From positions 74,992,781-75,056,780 of the forward strand of contig CM059199.1 in assembly GCA_030323885.1 (NCBI GenBank): a stretch of 64,000 nucleotides of DNA. Reading direction: 5' to 3'. Position numbers and translations under genes: made by a program. The notes beneath the pieces were generated by a model that was not told the DNA's origin, ran no database searches, and saw only the letters and a program-made list of their open reading frames with translations. This DNA is from Branchipolynoe longqiensis. Its lineage: Eukaryota; Annelida; Polychaeta; Phyllodocida; Polynoidae. How positions within the stretch are numbered: the first letter of the stretch is position 1; every line of letters starts with the position of its first letter. This document shows, piece by piece, positions 22,140 through 32,739 of this stretch.

Positions 22140-22610
22140 AAACTTAGATATTTCATCGGACTATGCAACTTTAACTACTGGTAATGCAGCTTTGTCTATA
22201 AAAATAAAGTTTATACACTTCAAAGTGCTGTCACAGAGTGGCTCACTGTAGCAGGCATTTGTGATGGTGCCGCCATCTAGTGTAAAAGTACAACGTCTGA
22301 ACACTTTGACTTCTGGATACTGAATGGTTTATTCCCGTCCAGGGCTCACTGAAACGCCGGCTAAACTTTCCATGACGTCATCTCATTTACATACTCCTTT
22401 GTCTCACTCACTGTCTGGAACATTATGCATCTCATTAGCATATCTTACAGACGTGTCTAGAAGTCCACTACGCATATATTACATCTAGTGGCTCAGGTTA
22501 TCATGGGGGTGAAGGTCATGCATGCGTCGGTAGCTAGTTACCCGTCTGTTATACTTATATAGCACAGGTCGAACCAGTATTAATGGGAAACCACTCTTGA
22601 GCAGCTAATT
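22140..22610. other. Unclassified; possible LTR or MITE piece
   Basis: A copy of the catcggactatgcaacttta signature lies at 22155-22174. The motif catctagtg occurs at about 22276 and 22483, and tgacgtca at about 22374. I cannot define element ends. Confidence 0.3.
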
Positions 22611-22611
22611 G

Positions 22612-22732
22612 GGATTTTACAACCTAGCAACATCTGAGGTCATAGCAGGATGTGGGAACTGTCTTGTGCCGGGGCACCCTTCTGGCTGCTTAATAGCGCT
22701 CCCTCACCGAGATGCCGTGCTGTTGATAGGCA
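22612..22732 (-). repeat. SINE-1 fragment
   Basis: Degenerate minus-strand piece (ttttacaacctagcaacatc) with the family order preserved up to gatgccgtgctgttgatagg. Confidence 0.5.
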
Positions 22733-22824
22733 CACTGCAGTTTTGAGTCAAGTAGCCTGCTCCTCACGTTCAATATGGACCACAGATCTGGAACGTGGAG
22801 TCTTTGAGTGACAAGTGACAGGTA

Positions 22825-23145
22825 AGCTTTAGAATTAAAGTTGCATAGTCCGATGGTTTTGAGTTTCTGCCATTTTTCCGAGATTAACATAATGAATTGA
22901 TTTTTATAATCTATCTAACTTTCTATCTATTTGAAGTGCAGACATGTAAAATTAGTTTTGACAAGCATGCCAAAACTCTGACACCATAGGCTTCTGCAGA
23001 AACAGGTTCTATTAAATTGACTCAGTATTCCCTTCTATGTGGGAACACATGCTTAATAAATGCACCAATATCTAAGTTAGATATGTGAACCAAATCTAGA
23101 TAATTGTTTTGGTTTTGAAAATTGGATGCTTCATCGGACTATGCA
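22825..23145 (-). repeat. Dispersed repeat B, copy 3
   Basis: It is bounded by ttgcatagtccgatggtttt near 22837 and catcggactatgcac near 23132, i.e. inverted copies of the signature at both ends. This suggests a palindromic non-autonomous element or two copies back to back. The interior matches 20830-20980. Confidence 0.6.
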
Positions 23146-23349
23146 CCTCTAAGCAATGCACGCCCTCCCTGCCTCCCTCCCACCTCCACCCCCACCTGCC
23201 CCCCTCCCACCGCTCCACGTTCGGAGAAACCTCACGGCGGAGTGTTGGGGGGGCGCTGTTATTACGCTAAACGGAAGTGCGGCCATTGTGGCGATAGTAA
23301 CCGCAATAATAAAGACACTGTCACACTGCAAAATCAATGGCTATGAGCA

Positions 23350-23460
23350 AGCTTCCTACAGAAAACGTTAAATATCTCTAAAACAACAACACCTAGAAAC
23401 AAACTGATTGGAATACACATAGAAAACATGTTTACCAAAAAGATTATATTAAATTGATAT
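23350..23460 (+). repeat. Dispersed repeat A, copy 2
   Basis: aaatatctctaaaacaacaa, then tacacatagaaaacatgttt and accaaaaagattatattaaa, match 27485-27580 closely. Confidence 0.6.
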
Positions 23461-23674
23461 GGTCAGGGTTCTGCATTTCTAGTAATTTTTAATAAAACTA
23501 ACGTTTTGCACTGCGCGTACAGGCAAACTCGATGGGATGTTTACTGGTTGATTTCACCACAATGGCCACGCATCCGGTTGATGACGTCACGTGAATACCC
23601 TATATTGCTAGAGCCCCCGTAGTGACAAGTTTGTTAGACACGGGCCTGTCTCATGTGGCCGAGATTACAACTGT

Positions 23675-26455
23675 ACGTGTAGTTTAATCAGGATTAACTT
23701 AGTGTGTTAGATGTGTGTGTAGTTTAATGATTTAATCAGGATTAATTTAGTTTGATAGATGTGTGTGTAGGTTAATCAGGTTTAATTTAGTTTGATAGAT
23801 GTATATGTAGGTTAAGCAGGTTTAACTTAGTTTGATAGATGTGTGTGTAGGTTAATCAGGTTTAACTTAGTTTGATAGATGTGTGTGTAGGTTAATCAGG
23901 TTTAATTTAGTTTGATAGATGTGTGTTTATGTTAATCAGGTTTAATTTAGTTTGATAGATATGTGCAGGTTAATCAGGTTTAATTTAGTTTGATAGATGT
24001 GTGTGTAAGTTAATCAGGTTTAATTTAGTTTGATAGATGTGTGTGTAGGTTAATCAGGTTTAATTTAGTTTGATAGATGTGTGTGTAGGTTAATCAGGTT
24101 TAATTTAGTTTGATAGATGTGTGTGTAGGTTAATCAGGTTTAATTTAGTTTGATAGATGTGTGTGTAGGTTAATCAGGTTTAATTTAGTTTGATAGATGT
24201 GTGTGTAGGTAATAGGTTAATCAGGTTTAATTTAGTTTGATAGATGTGTGTGTAGGTTAATCAGGTTTAATTTAGTTTAATAGATGTGTGTGTAGGATAA
24301 TCAGGTTTAATTTAGTTTGGTAGATGTGTGTGTAGGTTAATCAGGTTTAATCTAGTTTGGTAGATGTGTGTGTAGGTTAATCAGGTTTAATTTAGTTTGA
24401 TAGATGTGTGTGCAGGTTAATCAGGTTTAATTTAGTTTGATAGATGTGTGTAGGTTAATTAGGTTTAATTTAGTTTGATAGATGTGTGTGTAGGTTAATC
24501 AGGTTTAACTTAGTTTGATAGATGTATGTGTAGGTTAATCAGGTTTAATTTAGTTTGATAAATGTGTGTGAAGGTTAATCAGGTTTAATTTAGTTTGATA
24601 GATGTGTGTGTAGGTTAATCAGGTTTAATTTAGTTTGATAGATGTGTGTAGGTTAATCAGGTTTAATTTGGTTTGGTAGATGTGTGTGTAGGTTAATCAG
24701 GTTTAATTAAATTCTATAGATGTGTGTGTAGGTTAATCAGGTTTCATTTAGTTTGATAGATGTATGTGTAGTTTAATCAGGATTAATTTAGTTTGATAGA
24801 TGTGTGTGTAGGTTAATCAGGTTTAATTTAGTTTGATAGATGTGTGTGTAGGTTAATCAGGTTTAATTTAGTTTGATAGATGTGTGTGTAGGTTAATCAG
24901 GTTTAATTTAGTTTGATGATGTTGTGTGGTATCAGGTTAATTTAGTTTGTAGATGTGTGTGTAGGTTAATCAGGTTTAATTTAGTTTGATAGATGTGTGT
25001 GTGGTTGTTGTGTAGGTTAATCAGTTTAATTTAGTTGATAGATGTGTGTGTAGGTTAATCAGGTTTAATTTAGTTTGATAGATGTGTGTGTAGGTTAATC
25101 AGGTTTAATTTAGTTTGATAGATGTGTGTGTAGGTTAATCAGGTTTATTTTAGTTTGATAGACGTGTGTAGGCTAAGCAGGTTTAATTTAGTTTGGTAGA
25201 TGTGTGTGTAGGTTAATCAGGTTTAATTTAGTTTGATAGATGTGTGTGTAGGTTAATCAGGTTTAATTTAGTTTGATAGATGTGTGTGTAGGTTAATCAG
25301 GTTTAATTTAGTTTAATAGATGTGTGTGTAGGTTAATCAGGTTTAATTTAGTTTGATAGATGTGTGTGTAGGTTACTCAGGTTTAATTTAGTTTGGTAGA
25401 TGTGTGTGTAGGTTAATCAGGTTTAATTAAATTTTATTGATGTGTGTGTGTAGGTTAATCAGGTTTCATTTAGTTTGATAGATGTATGTGTAGTTTAATC
25501 AGGATTAATTTAGTTTGATAGATGTGTGTAGGTTAATCAGGTTTAATTTAGTTTGATAGATGTGTGTGTAGGTTAATCAGGTTTAATTTAGTTTGATAGA
25601 TGTGTGTGTAGGTTAATCAGGTTTAATTTAGTTTGATAGATGTGTGTGTAGGTTAATCAGGTTTAATTTAGTTTGATAGATGTGTGTGTAGGTTAATCAG
25701 GTTTAATTTAGTTTGATAGATGTGTGTGTAGGTTAATCAGGTTTAATTTAGTTTGATAGATGTGTGTGTAGGTTAATCAGGTTTAATTTAGTTTGATAGA
25801 TGTGTGTGTAGGTTAATCAGGTTTAATTTAGTTTGATAGATGTGTGTGTAGGTTAATCAGGTTTAATTTAGTTTGATAGATGTGTGTAGGTTAATCAGGT
25901 TTAATTTAGTTTAATAGATGTGTGTGTAGGATAATCAGGTTTAATTTAGTTTGGTACATGTGTGTGTAGGTTAATCAGGTTTAATTTAGTTTGATTGATG
26001 TGTGTGTAGGTTAATCAGGTTTAATTTAGTTTGATAGATGTGTGTGTAGGTTAATCAGGTTTAATTTAGTTTAATAGATGTGTGTGTAGGATAATCAGGT
26101 TTAATTTAGTTTGGTAGATGTGTGTGTAGGTTAATCAGGTTTAATTTAGTTTGGTAGATGTGTGTGTAGGTTAATCAGGTTTAATTTAGTTTGATAGATG
26201 TGTGTGTAGGTTAATCAGGTTTAATTTAGTTTGATAGATGTATGTGTAGGTTAATCAGGTTTAATTTAGTTTGATAGATGTGTGTGTAGGTTAATCAGGT
26301 TTAATTTAGTTTGGTAGATGTGTGTGTAGGTTAATCAGGTTTAATTAAATTTGATAGATGTGTGTGTGTGTAGGTTAATCAGGTTTCATTTAGTTTGATA
26401 GATGTATGTGTAGTTTAATCAGGATTAATTTAGTTTAATAGATGTGTGTGTAGTG
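23675..26455. repeat. 40-bp satellite array, about 69 units
   Basis: The unit is 40 bp (gttaatcaggtttaatttag plus tttgatagatgtgtgtgtag). A diagnostic block in which a tttggtag unit is followed by tttaattaaat, tttcatttag and tagtttaatcaggattaat occurs at about 24690, 25410 and 26320. This shows higher-order duplication of about 720 and 918 bp. No coding potential. Confidence 0.9.
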
Positions 26456-26908
26456 AAGTATGTAAGGACACAGTGAGATAGGTGAGGTAGGCAAGTACAC
26501 AGTGAGATAGGAGAAGTAGGTAATGACACAGTGAGATAGGTGAGGTAGGCAAGTACACAATGAGATAGGCGAGAATGTTGTCAGGTAGGTGAGGTAAGTA
26601 ACCACACAGTGAGATAACTGAGGTAGGTGAGTACACAATGAGATAGTTGGGGTAGGTGAGTACACAGTGAGGTAGATGACGTATGTAAGGACACAGTGAG
26701 TTAGGTAAGGTAGGCAAGTACACAGTGAGATAGGAGAAGTATGTAAGGACACAGTGAGATAGGTGAGGTATGCAAGTACACAATGAGATGGGTGAGTACA
26801 CAATGAGCTAGGTGAGAACACTGTGAGGTAGGTGAGGTAGTAAGCACACATTGAGATAGTTGAGGTAGGTGAGTACACAATGAGATAGTTGAGGTAGGTG
26901 AGTACACA
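26455..26908. repeat. Second minisatellite (ACACAGTGAGATAGGTGAGGTAGG type)
   Basis: The units are about 28-30 bp, gagtacacagtgagataggt with variants. The same family occurs at 36105-36225. The minus strand reads as Leu/Ser/Pro/Thr/Tyr strings, an artefact. Confidence 0.8.
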
Positions 26909-27170
26909 CCCAGCCAGCATTACCAGCTCGGCACTAGGTGGGCCCCACACGGGCAGTGATATGGGTCCCACATGGGGAGCCCATCTGGGGCCCAGCTAAA
27001 TTTGGCCACAGGCTCCAAGTGGGCCCCACCTGGGCTAGCCCTGGTGGGCCTGAGGTGGGCCCCACTTGGGCAGCCCATCTGGGGCCCAGTTAAATTTGAC
27101 CACATGCTCCAGGTGGGACTACCCCTGGTGGGCCTCCAATCGGCTCTGTATTGACCTTACTTGAGACCCA
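26908..27170. repeat. Tandem duplication of a GGGCCCCA-rich unit
   Basis: Two copies of a unit of about 110 bp share cagcccatctggggcccagt (about 26977 and 27073), aaatttg.ccaca and ctccaggtggg. Related bits occur at 35392-35430 and 35985-36080, each next to the same minisatellite. Confidence 0.65.
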
Positions 27171-27299
27171 CATCTGATTAAATGGGTTTTACTTGGGCAC
27201 CTTTATTTTTCACTCCTTTATATTTTTACTTCAGGCCACACAATTTATAAAAAAAGAAAAACATCCATAGGCCCAACGGTGGCTGCCGCCATAGGTCCG

Positions 27300-27612
27300 A
27301 CACAATATATTTATTCAAAATTAATAGAAAACCTTATAAATATATAATCTTTTTGGTAAACATGTTTTCTATATGTGTACCAAGCGATTTGTTTCTACGT
27401 GGTGTGGTTTTAGAGATATTTCACTTTTTCTGTATCTGGGTTAGTGTTAGTGTTAGTATGTGTTAGTGTTACTGTTAGTGTTAGTGAAAAGTGAAATATC
27501 TCTAAAACCACACAACCTATTAACAAATCGCTTGGTACACATATAGAAAACAACTTTACCAAAAAGATTATATTAAATTTAAAAGGTTTTCTATTAATTT
27601 TGAATAAATATA
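27300..27612. repeat. Inverted repeat A with TTAGTG-rich loop
   Basis: 27305-27432 and 27483-27612 are reverse-complementary copies of dispersed repeat A (aagcgatttgttt against aacaaatcgctt). The loop of about 50 bp is made of gttagtgttagtg units. It can form a long hairpin and looks like a palindromic MITE or head-to-head pair. Confidence 0.7.
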
Positions 27613-27835
27613 TTTTGCCGGAAAAAACCAAGATGGCGGTGCTTCGACAACATTCTAGGTATGTGTGAATAGCGCCGATCGCCGCGAAGCGGTTCAGCAA
27701 CGATGCTTACGCTAGCTCCATACCGCTGCACAGAGCTGCTTTGCAGTAGGCGTTACCATTTAGGTCGCCAAAAGGAGAGTTTTCTAGCTACAATTTAACT
27801 CTTGGTTTCATGACATAGAGCACATAATTCACAGA

Positions 27836-28317
27836 ACGGAGACAAAGTTGGTATAATGGGTTTTTTAATCTTCAGAATTTCAGTTACAGGTTAGTTGAAG
27901 TCAATGGACAGGAACCAGCACCGCGGGAATCGAGCCCTCAGCCCTATCAATTGTCTTTTATGTTATTGGTGTGGGTGGGTGGGCAAGAAAGTCGGGTCGA
28001 AGTTAGGTGGACGGCAGCTGCAATGGTTCTGGGCGTTTTTGCACGGGCGAGGCAGATAACGTACATATCTCACCGGCAGAGTTCAGGTCAATGGCGCCAC
28101 CTATCGAGTTGGTCAGGAACTAAATTATATTCCTCAAGGTGGCGGCATCATCTCGTCCAGTCTCCGCCGAGAATTACGCATGTTAATTATAACATGTACA
28201 ATTCACAGAACGGAGACAAAGTTGGTATAATGGGTTTTTTAATCTTCAGAATTTCAGTTACAGTTTAGTTGAAGTCAATGGACAGGAACCAGCACCGCGG
28301 GAATCGAGCCCTCAGCC
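27836..28317 (-). repeat. DIRS 3' terminus: B1-A2-B2
   Basis: B1 is 28200-28317, A2 is 27988-28203 and B2 is 27836-27943. B copies share gagacaaagttggtataatg and caccgcgggaatcgagccct. B1 and A2 overlap by a few bases (acaatt), as expected where the two repeat types meet and serve as template for circle formation. Confidence 0.85.
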
Positions 28318-29303
28318 AATTAAAGGGAGGGCTCGAGGCCCGGCAGCAACCAAGTCTCGAGGCACGTAGGTGTGGACAGCGGAGGAGGTCCAGGCACCAA
28401 GGCCCATAATTTCTTCGAGGGACGCACCTGCCGCTGCCATGGCCTGGGCACCACCCCTACGCAAGCTGTGGAGGGTATAAGAGTCTGCATCAGGGACTCC
28501 AGAGGCCGAGAGCTCCATGCGGAGGGCCGCTAGCAGGGTGTGCCTGGAGGGGCATTCCTCCACGCAGGATGAAGGCTGGGCCTGTAGAAGGTGGCCGCTT
28601 GGACCGTACGTAGCGGTCCCAGGCAGCCACTGGGCAAGAGGCGGGACCAGTTACCGGTGGTATGGAGATGGCATACCGTTGATCATCTCTCCATCTGGTC
28701 TTGGTGGCGTTGACTGTAACTGTGAGCCCGTCGCGTGTTCTTATGACATCGCTCATCTTAAGGGCATGGCCCGGGTCATTAGGTGAGATATTCTGGAGTA
28801 GATTACCCTGCCTGAGAAGGGTGTAGTATCCCATGAGAATAGCGGCGATGAGTACTTCTGCGTTGGGGCCGGCTGATAACAGGTAGGTAACAACTTTTTC
28901 GACATTGGATGGAGACAATGGTGCGGCTTGGGTGGGTGTGTGGCGTGACAGGCATTGCACCCCTTTTTTCATTAGGACCATTGGATATGTGTCAAAGCCT
29001 GTGGGGGAACCTCCAAAGAGTAGGACCCAAGTTCTCGCGCCACTGATGTAATTCATAACTGCTCCTGGCGCTAAGAGTGTGTCTTTAAGGTGTAGAGTGT
29101 AGGCTAGTATGTCATACTGCGATGGCGCTAGCGGGTTGACCTTGTGTAGGGCGGCAAAGCGGAGATACTTCTTGTACAGCCTTGTTCCTCCAGGTGCCAG
29201 ATGCTAGCCCAGCGAAGTAGACCTCGAGTATCCTGGCGTGGAGCTCGTCAGAGTAACCTGGGACCAGAGAGCCAATTAAATACGAGGGTTCCAGGTTAAT
29301 CAC
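28312..29303 (-). pseudogene. DIRS tyrosine recombinase, two frameshifts
   Basis: This is the enzyme that would insert the circular element DNA by strand exchange through a 3'-phosphotyrosine link. The N-terminal core-binding part is at 29303-29180 (G-T-W-R-N-K-A). A frameshift near 29180 and another near 28555 separate it from the catalytic domain. There L-L-R-Q-G-N-L carries the first Arg, H-S-L-R-R-G-G-A-Q the His-x-x-Arg, and G-A-W-T-S-S-A-V-H-T-Y the Trp and the nucleophilic Tyr. All catalytic residues are kept. The frame ends just before repeat B1. No methyltransferase domain follows. Confidence 0.82.
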
Positions 29304-31216
29304 AGATTTGCAGTAAAGATATTATCGAATTTGACTTCAATTTCAACTAGGTTAAGGTCTTTCGTCATTTGTGTAGATTTTTGGTGTGCCGATGGTTGAA
29401 GCGCCCGCCTGCTGAGAGCGTCTGCAAGAACCAGCTCCTTGCCAGACTTATGAATGATTTCAACATTACAGTTGTGAGTGGCTGCATAGAGCCATATCTC
29501 GCGGGTACATGCAGTAAGGACCCGGTCTCTCCCTGCACCTGATGCCAGGACCTGCTGGCTGGCTGAATTGTCCGTATTTATAATAATCGTATAGTCCTCA
29601 GGTCTCTTGGGTGCAAGAGTCCTAAGTGCCACTATCAGGTTAATGGCCTCCAGGTGGGGGATGTTGGTGTGTCTTCTTGTGATAGGCTCTGGGTAGGTCT
29701 CAGAGTAGTATTTAGAAATCGAGAAGGCTCCTCCGGCATGCATAGAGGAGTCACACTCAATGACCCAAGGTGGCTTGTCATCGGCCTTGAGGAGCACGAT
29801 TCCATTTGAGTCTGTGGCATACCGAAGGAACCATGTGACATCACTCCGGAGTTCGTCAGTGATTTCTTTCCTCCCATAGAATGGTGCATCACGTAGGCAT
29901 GCAAAAATCCGAGACATAAATCGCCTCGCAGGCGCTACACATTTGGTGACATGTTGTAGCCTGCCAACAAGTCTCTGAAGTTCTTTTCTGGTTGCTTTTT
30001 GTTTGTCCATCCAAGCTGAGCACTCTTGAAGTATGTCATCAAGCTTCTCCTGAGGGATTGTAACTGTCATTTTTTGTGCAGATATGTTGAAACCGAGCCA
30101 TTCTATTTCTTTATCGGGTGGGTGGCATTTTTCAGGGGATAAAACTAGTCCAAGTCTTGATGTTATCTCGAGGAGGTCGTAATATGCTGAGTGTGCACTG
30201 CTGCTGTCTGGTGCCACCCCGACAAAGTCGTCTAAATAGCAGTGTGTGAAGTGGCCCTTCTTCCTCATCAGGTATACAACGGCATTCGTAGTTCTGGCAC
30301 ATGCCATAGCTGAAGTTCGGCAGCCAAAAGGTGGGGCGAGATCAGTGTAGTATTTTCCTCAGAAAGTGAGGCCAAGGAGTGGGGTGGAGAGGGGGCAGGT
30401 CCTGAGCTGCCTGTAGGCTCGTGCAAGGTCGGCGCACCAAAGAAGACAGTCAGGACCGAGCCTAGCCACCTCATCAGCAGCATTCATTACATTGGGGAGG
30501 GAATAGGAGCTAGGACGGCCTTGGTAGTATCCTCTCCGTATTCCACAGTTGACACTAGCCCCCTTTGGCCAGCTAAGTTCGACAATGACGCGCCTGTCGG
30601 GAGTGTTCTTCTTCGGGCGCGTCATCATCGGGCTCGTCTGAGACCAGGGGGTGAAGGGTGGCTCCTTGAAGGGGCCGAATAGTGCCCCATGGCTGAGTTC
30701 AGTCTCTACGTATTTCTTGATGTAGGTGGTATGTGCAGGATCTTCACGATGGTTGCTGTTTGTAGTGGTAGGAGGGGCATCGCCGGTATAATCGACAGGC
30801 CAGCCAAATTCTAGGAACTCGACTACCTGCCGATCATGATAGTCCGCCAGGGTGCTCTTCCAGGCACAAATATTAAGTCCTGATCGTATTGGGACCCGGG
30901 CCTTCATGTAGTTTGGTAGCGCCGTACACCTGACGTTGTTATATATTTGAATATATTCAGTATGGCCCACCCACATGTCATGTCGTGGGTGAGGCCAAAT
31001 GCGGTCGAGTGTGGCACTATACTCGACTGTGGTAGGCGGAGGGTGTGTCTCGGTGACGGGTGTCACTTGTTGCCCGATGCCAAGCATGTCTGCATCTGTC
31101 GCACCAATGTCGGTGCAGCTGTCGTATCCTCCTGTTAGGACGGCCGTTGTTGTTAACGTAGTAGATCTGGGCTCCACGTGTCTGTTGTCGGTATTTTTCG
31201 TGGAGCCATTTCTCAA
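29300..31216 (-). pseudogene. DIRS reverse transcriptase and RNase H, one premature stop
   Basis: One frame runs from about 31216 to 29300 but for a TGA at 30361-30359. RT: the motif A region C-A-D-L-A-R-A-Y precedes the stop. After it come P-P-F-G-C-R-T-S (template grip), Y-L-D-D-F-V-G (catalytic motif C, about 30241-30222), a K-C-H box and W-L-G-F. RNase H: acidic residues in I-E-C-D-S-S, H-L-E-A-I, N-T-D-N-S-A-S and L-A-D-A-L-S-R, i.e. the full D-E-D-D set. The RT makes cDNA from the element RNA, and RNase H removes the template. The stop lies inside the RT between motifs A and C, so the protein would be inactive unless read through. The frame overlaps the recombinase frame by a few bases at its 3' end. 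Confidence 0.85.
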
Positions 31217-32370
31217 AAACCCTGTGTGGGTTGTTGGTTTGTTGAACCACTGGTTTGGCCCGATTTCTTGTCTGTGAATCTCTGCTTATTTATGCAGTCT
31301 TTCTCGCGGTGCATGTTTGCGCAGTGGTGTTTATTGGCACACCAAGCGCAAACATGCATCTTCTTATCAGGGTGCTCCCGATGGTTAGAGTTGAAGCCGC
31401 AGTCGATCCCCCAGTTCCATTGGTGGCAGGCCTTTCCATCAGTGTCACGGTTGAAGTCATTCCTTGTGAAATTGTATGGGTTCCCACTGGAAATAGACTG
31501 GTTGTTGGGAGTGTTCCCGGCCATGCGTGACTGATTGAAGTTGTATTTTGTAGATCGGTGTTGATTGCGGGCCGGTAGGCGAAAGCCAACAGCATAGGCG
31601 TCCCGCTGTAGATCTTTAATGGCGTATTGGTCATTCCAGCCATCGGGGAGTTGTCCGTCATCAATCATGGCGAAGACCTGTTCTGACCAGGAGCGGCACG
31701 TTTGCCACTCCCAGTCACACGCCATGATCATCAGCTGGTGGAGGTGTTCGAGCAGGGGGTCTTTCCAGGAGACGGGCACCTCAACCACCTTCATCATTTT
31801 ACACAGGGAGCCCATGTACTCTGTGAACGTGGCTTCGCCCACTGCAACTTTCTCCCTCTTAATCCCGCGAGTTACAAATAAATGTGGCAGTAATGCGGAT
31901 TTACCTTTTTTCTTTCCGATGGCGGAGCCAGCGGCAGCTAAGAGTTCATTGATGGCATCGGTGTGTTCGTTGCTTGATGCATCCCTGTTGAGCCTAGCTG
32001 ACTGCATGCGTGCCGCTTTGGCTTCTTGGCAGCAGTCATCGTACTGTGTGTCATCATATATTTGGTGTTTTTCGGCATGTGTGGGGATGCGTGGTTTCCT
32101 CCTTGGTGCTGGTATGGGTTTGAAGGTTGGTATCTCCTGTTGGTGCCGTGGTGGGCGCCGGCTCACCATCGGCGCACAAGCGCCGGCACAGTCACTGTCG
32201 CTGTCAGTATCCGATGTCTCGGCATGGGTGACCGTGTGTTTTTTCTTGTGCCTGCCAGTCTCCAGTGCCTCCATTCTGGCGACCATCTTTGCTTCGAAGT
32301 CGTGCATCTGTTCTGCCATCGCAGCTTGCATGGCCCTGATGAGCTCATCGTTGTTGCTTGTTGGCTGCAT
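31213..32370 (-). CDS. DIRS ORF1, gag-like nucleocapsid protein
   Basis: 385 codons, open throughout. An N-terminal segment of about 40 residues rich in Met/Ala/Glu is helical and perhaps coiled coil. A basic K-K-K-H stretch and an acidic S-D-T-D-S-D-S-D stretch follow. The middle part (about residues 150-290) is Trp-rich and probably the structural domain. The C-terminal part has a Cys/His cluster: C-H-Q-W-N-W-G-x-x-C, H-V-C-A-W-C, H-H-C, H-R-E-K-D-C. This type of cluster is found at the end of DIRS ORF1 proteins and is thought to bind nucleic acid. The stop (31215-31213) lies at the start of the next frame, so pol is probably made by frameshift or re-initiation. Protein particles have been assumed for such elements but are not proven. 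Confidence 0.75.
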   Translation of the reverse strand: MQPTSNNDELIRAMQAAMAEQMHDFEAKMVARMEALETGRHKKKHTVTHAETSDTDSDSDCAGACAPMVSRRPPRHQQEIPTFKPIPAPRRKPRIPTHAEKHQIYDDTQYDDCCQEAKAARMQSARLNRDASSNEHTDAINELLAAAGSAIGKKKGKSALLPHLFVTRGIKREKVAVGEATFTEYMGSLCKMMKVVEVPVSWKDPLLEHLHQLMIMACDWEWQTCRSWSEQVFAMIDDGQLPDGWNDQYAIKDLQRDAYAVGFRLPARNQHRSTKYNFNQSRMAGNTPNNQSISSGNPYNFTRNDFNRDTDGKACHQWNWGIDCGFNSNHREHPDKKMHVCAWCANKHHCANMHREKDCINKQRFTDKKSGQTSGSTNQQPTQGF

Positions 32371-32539
32371 TTTCAGGCATAGACGGTTTTTCTTTCATGG
32401 TTGACTGACAAGTATCGTCAGTGTCGCCCTCACTGAATATTTTGCTCTCATTTATGAGCTTTGGACGTCCACGATTTTTGGGCGCCTTGTTCTGCTTGTT
32501 GTTGCCTGTCTTTTTAGTCGTCTTCCTAGCTATAGTCAT
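32345..32539 (-). CDS. Small basic leader ORF of the DIRS element with an AT-hook-like R-G-R-P
   Basis: From the ATG at 32541-32539 the frame gives about 65 residues. A Lys/Asn-rich start (K-T-T-K-K-T) leads to N-R-G-R-P-K, an AT-hook-like core, then an acidic Ser/Asp tail. It ends 26 bases inside the following gag-like ORF, in another frame. A similar ORF with T-K-K and A-R-G-R-P-R starts at 50648 in another element of this window, which supports it as a true, conserved part of these elements. It may be the true gag N-terminus separated by a frameshift, or a separate product. Its function is unknown; DNA or RNA binding is inference. Confidence 0.5.
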   Translation of the reverse strand: MTIARKTTKKTGNNKQNKAPKNRGRPKLINESKIFSEGDTDDTCQSTMKEKPSMPENAANKQQR

Positions 32540-32739
32540 GTTGACAGGAAGGCTGGTCGATATTAGTGATGGCAGGTGCGTTGGTTCCTGTAATGGTTTG
32601 TCGTCGTTAATGAGATTCGGTAGGTTTTGTCTGCTCCTAAGATTGGTAGCACAATTTATAAAAGCCGGTAATTGAGTAGAACGAGGTAAGTTAAACGGTA
32701 TAAAGGAGTTTTGGGAAGAATAAATGAATGACAAAATAT

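Noticed and set aside
26430..26971. Minus-strand frames with Tyr-Leu-Thr-Val repeats
   Set aside because: Translation of the minisatellite; periodic and in several frames.
27440..27485. Interstitial telomere repeat
   Set aside because: The units are gttagtg, not TTAGGG, and only about 50 bp long.
32003..32404. Plus-strand frames opposite the DIRS gag-like ORF
   Set aside because: Shadows of the minus-strand coding sequence.
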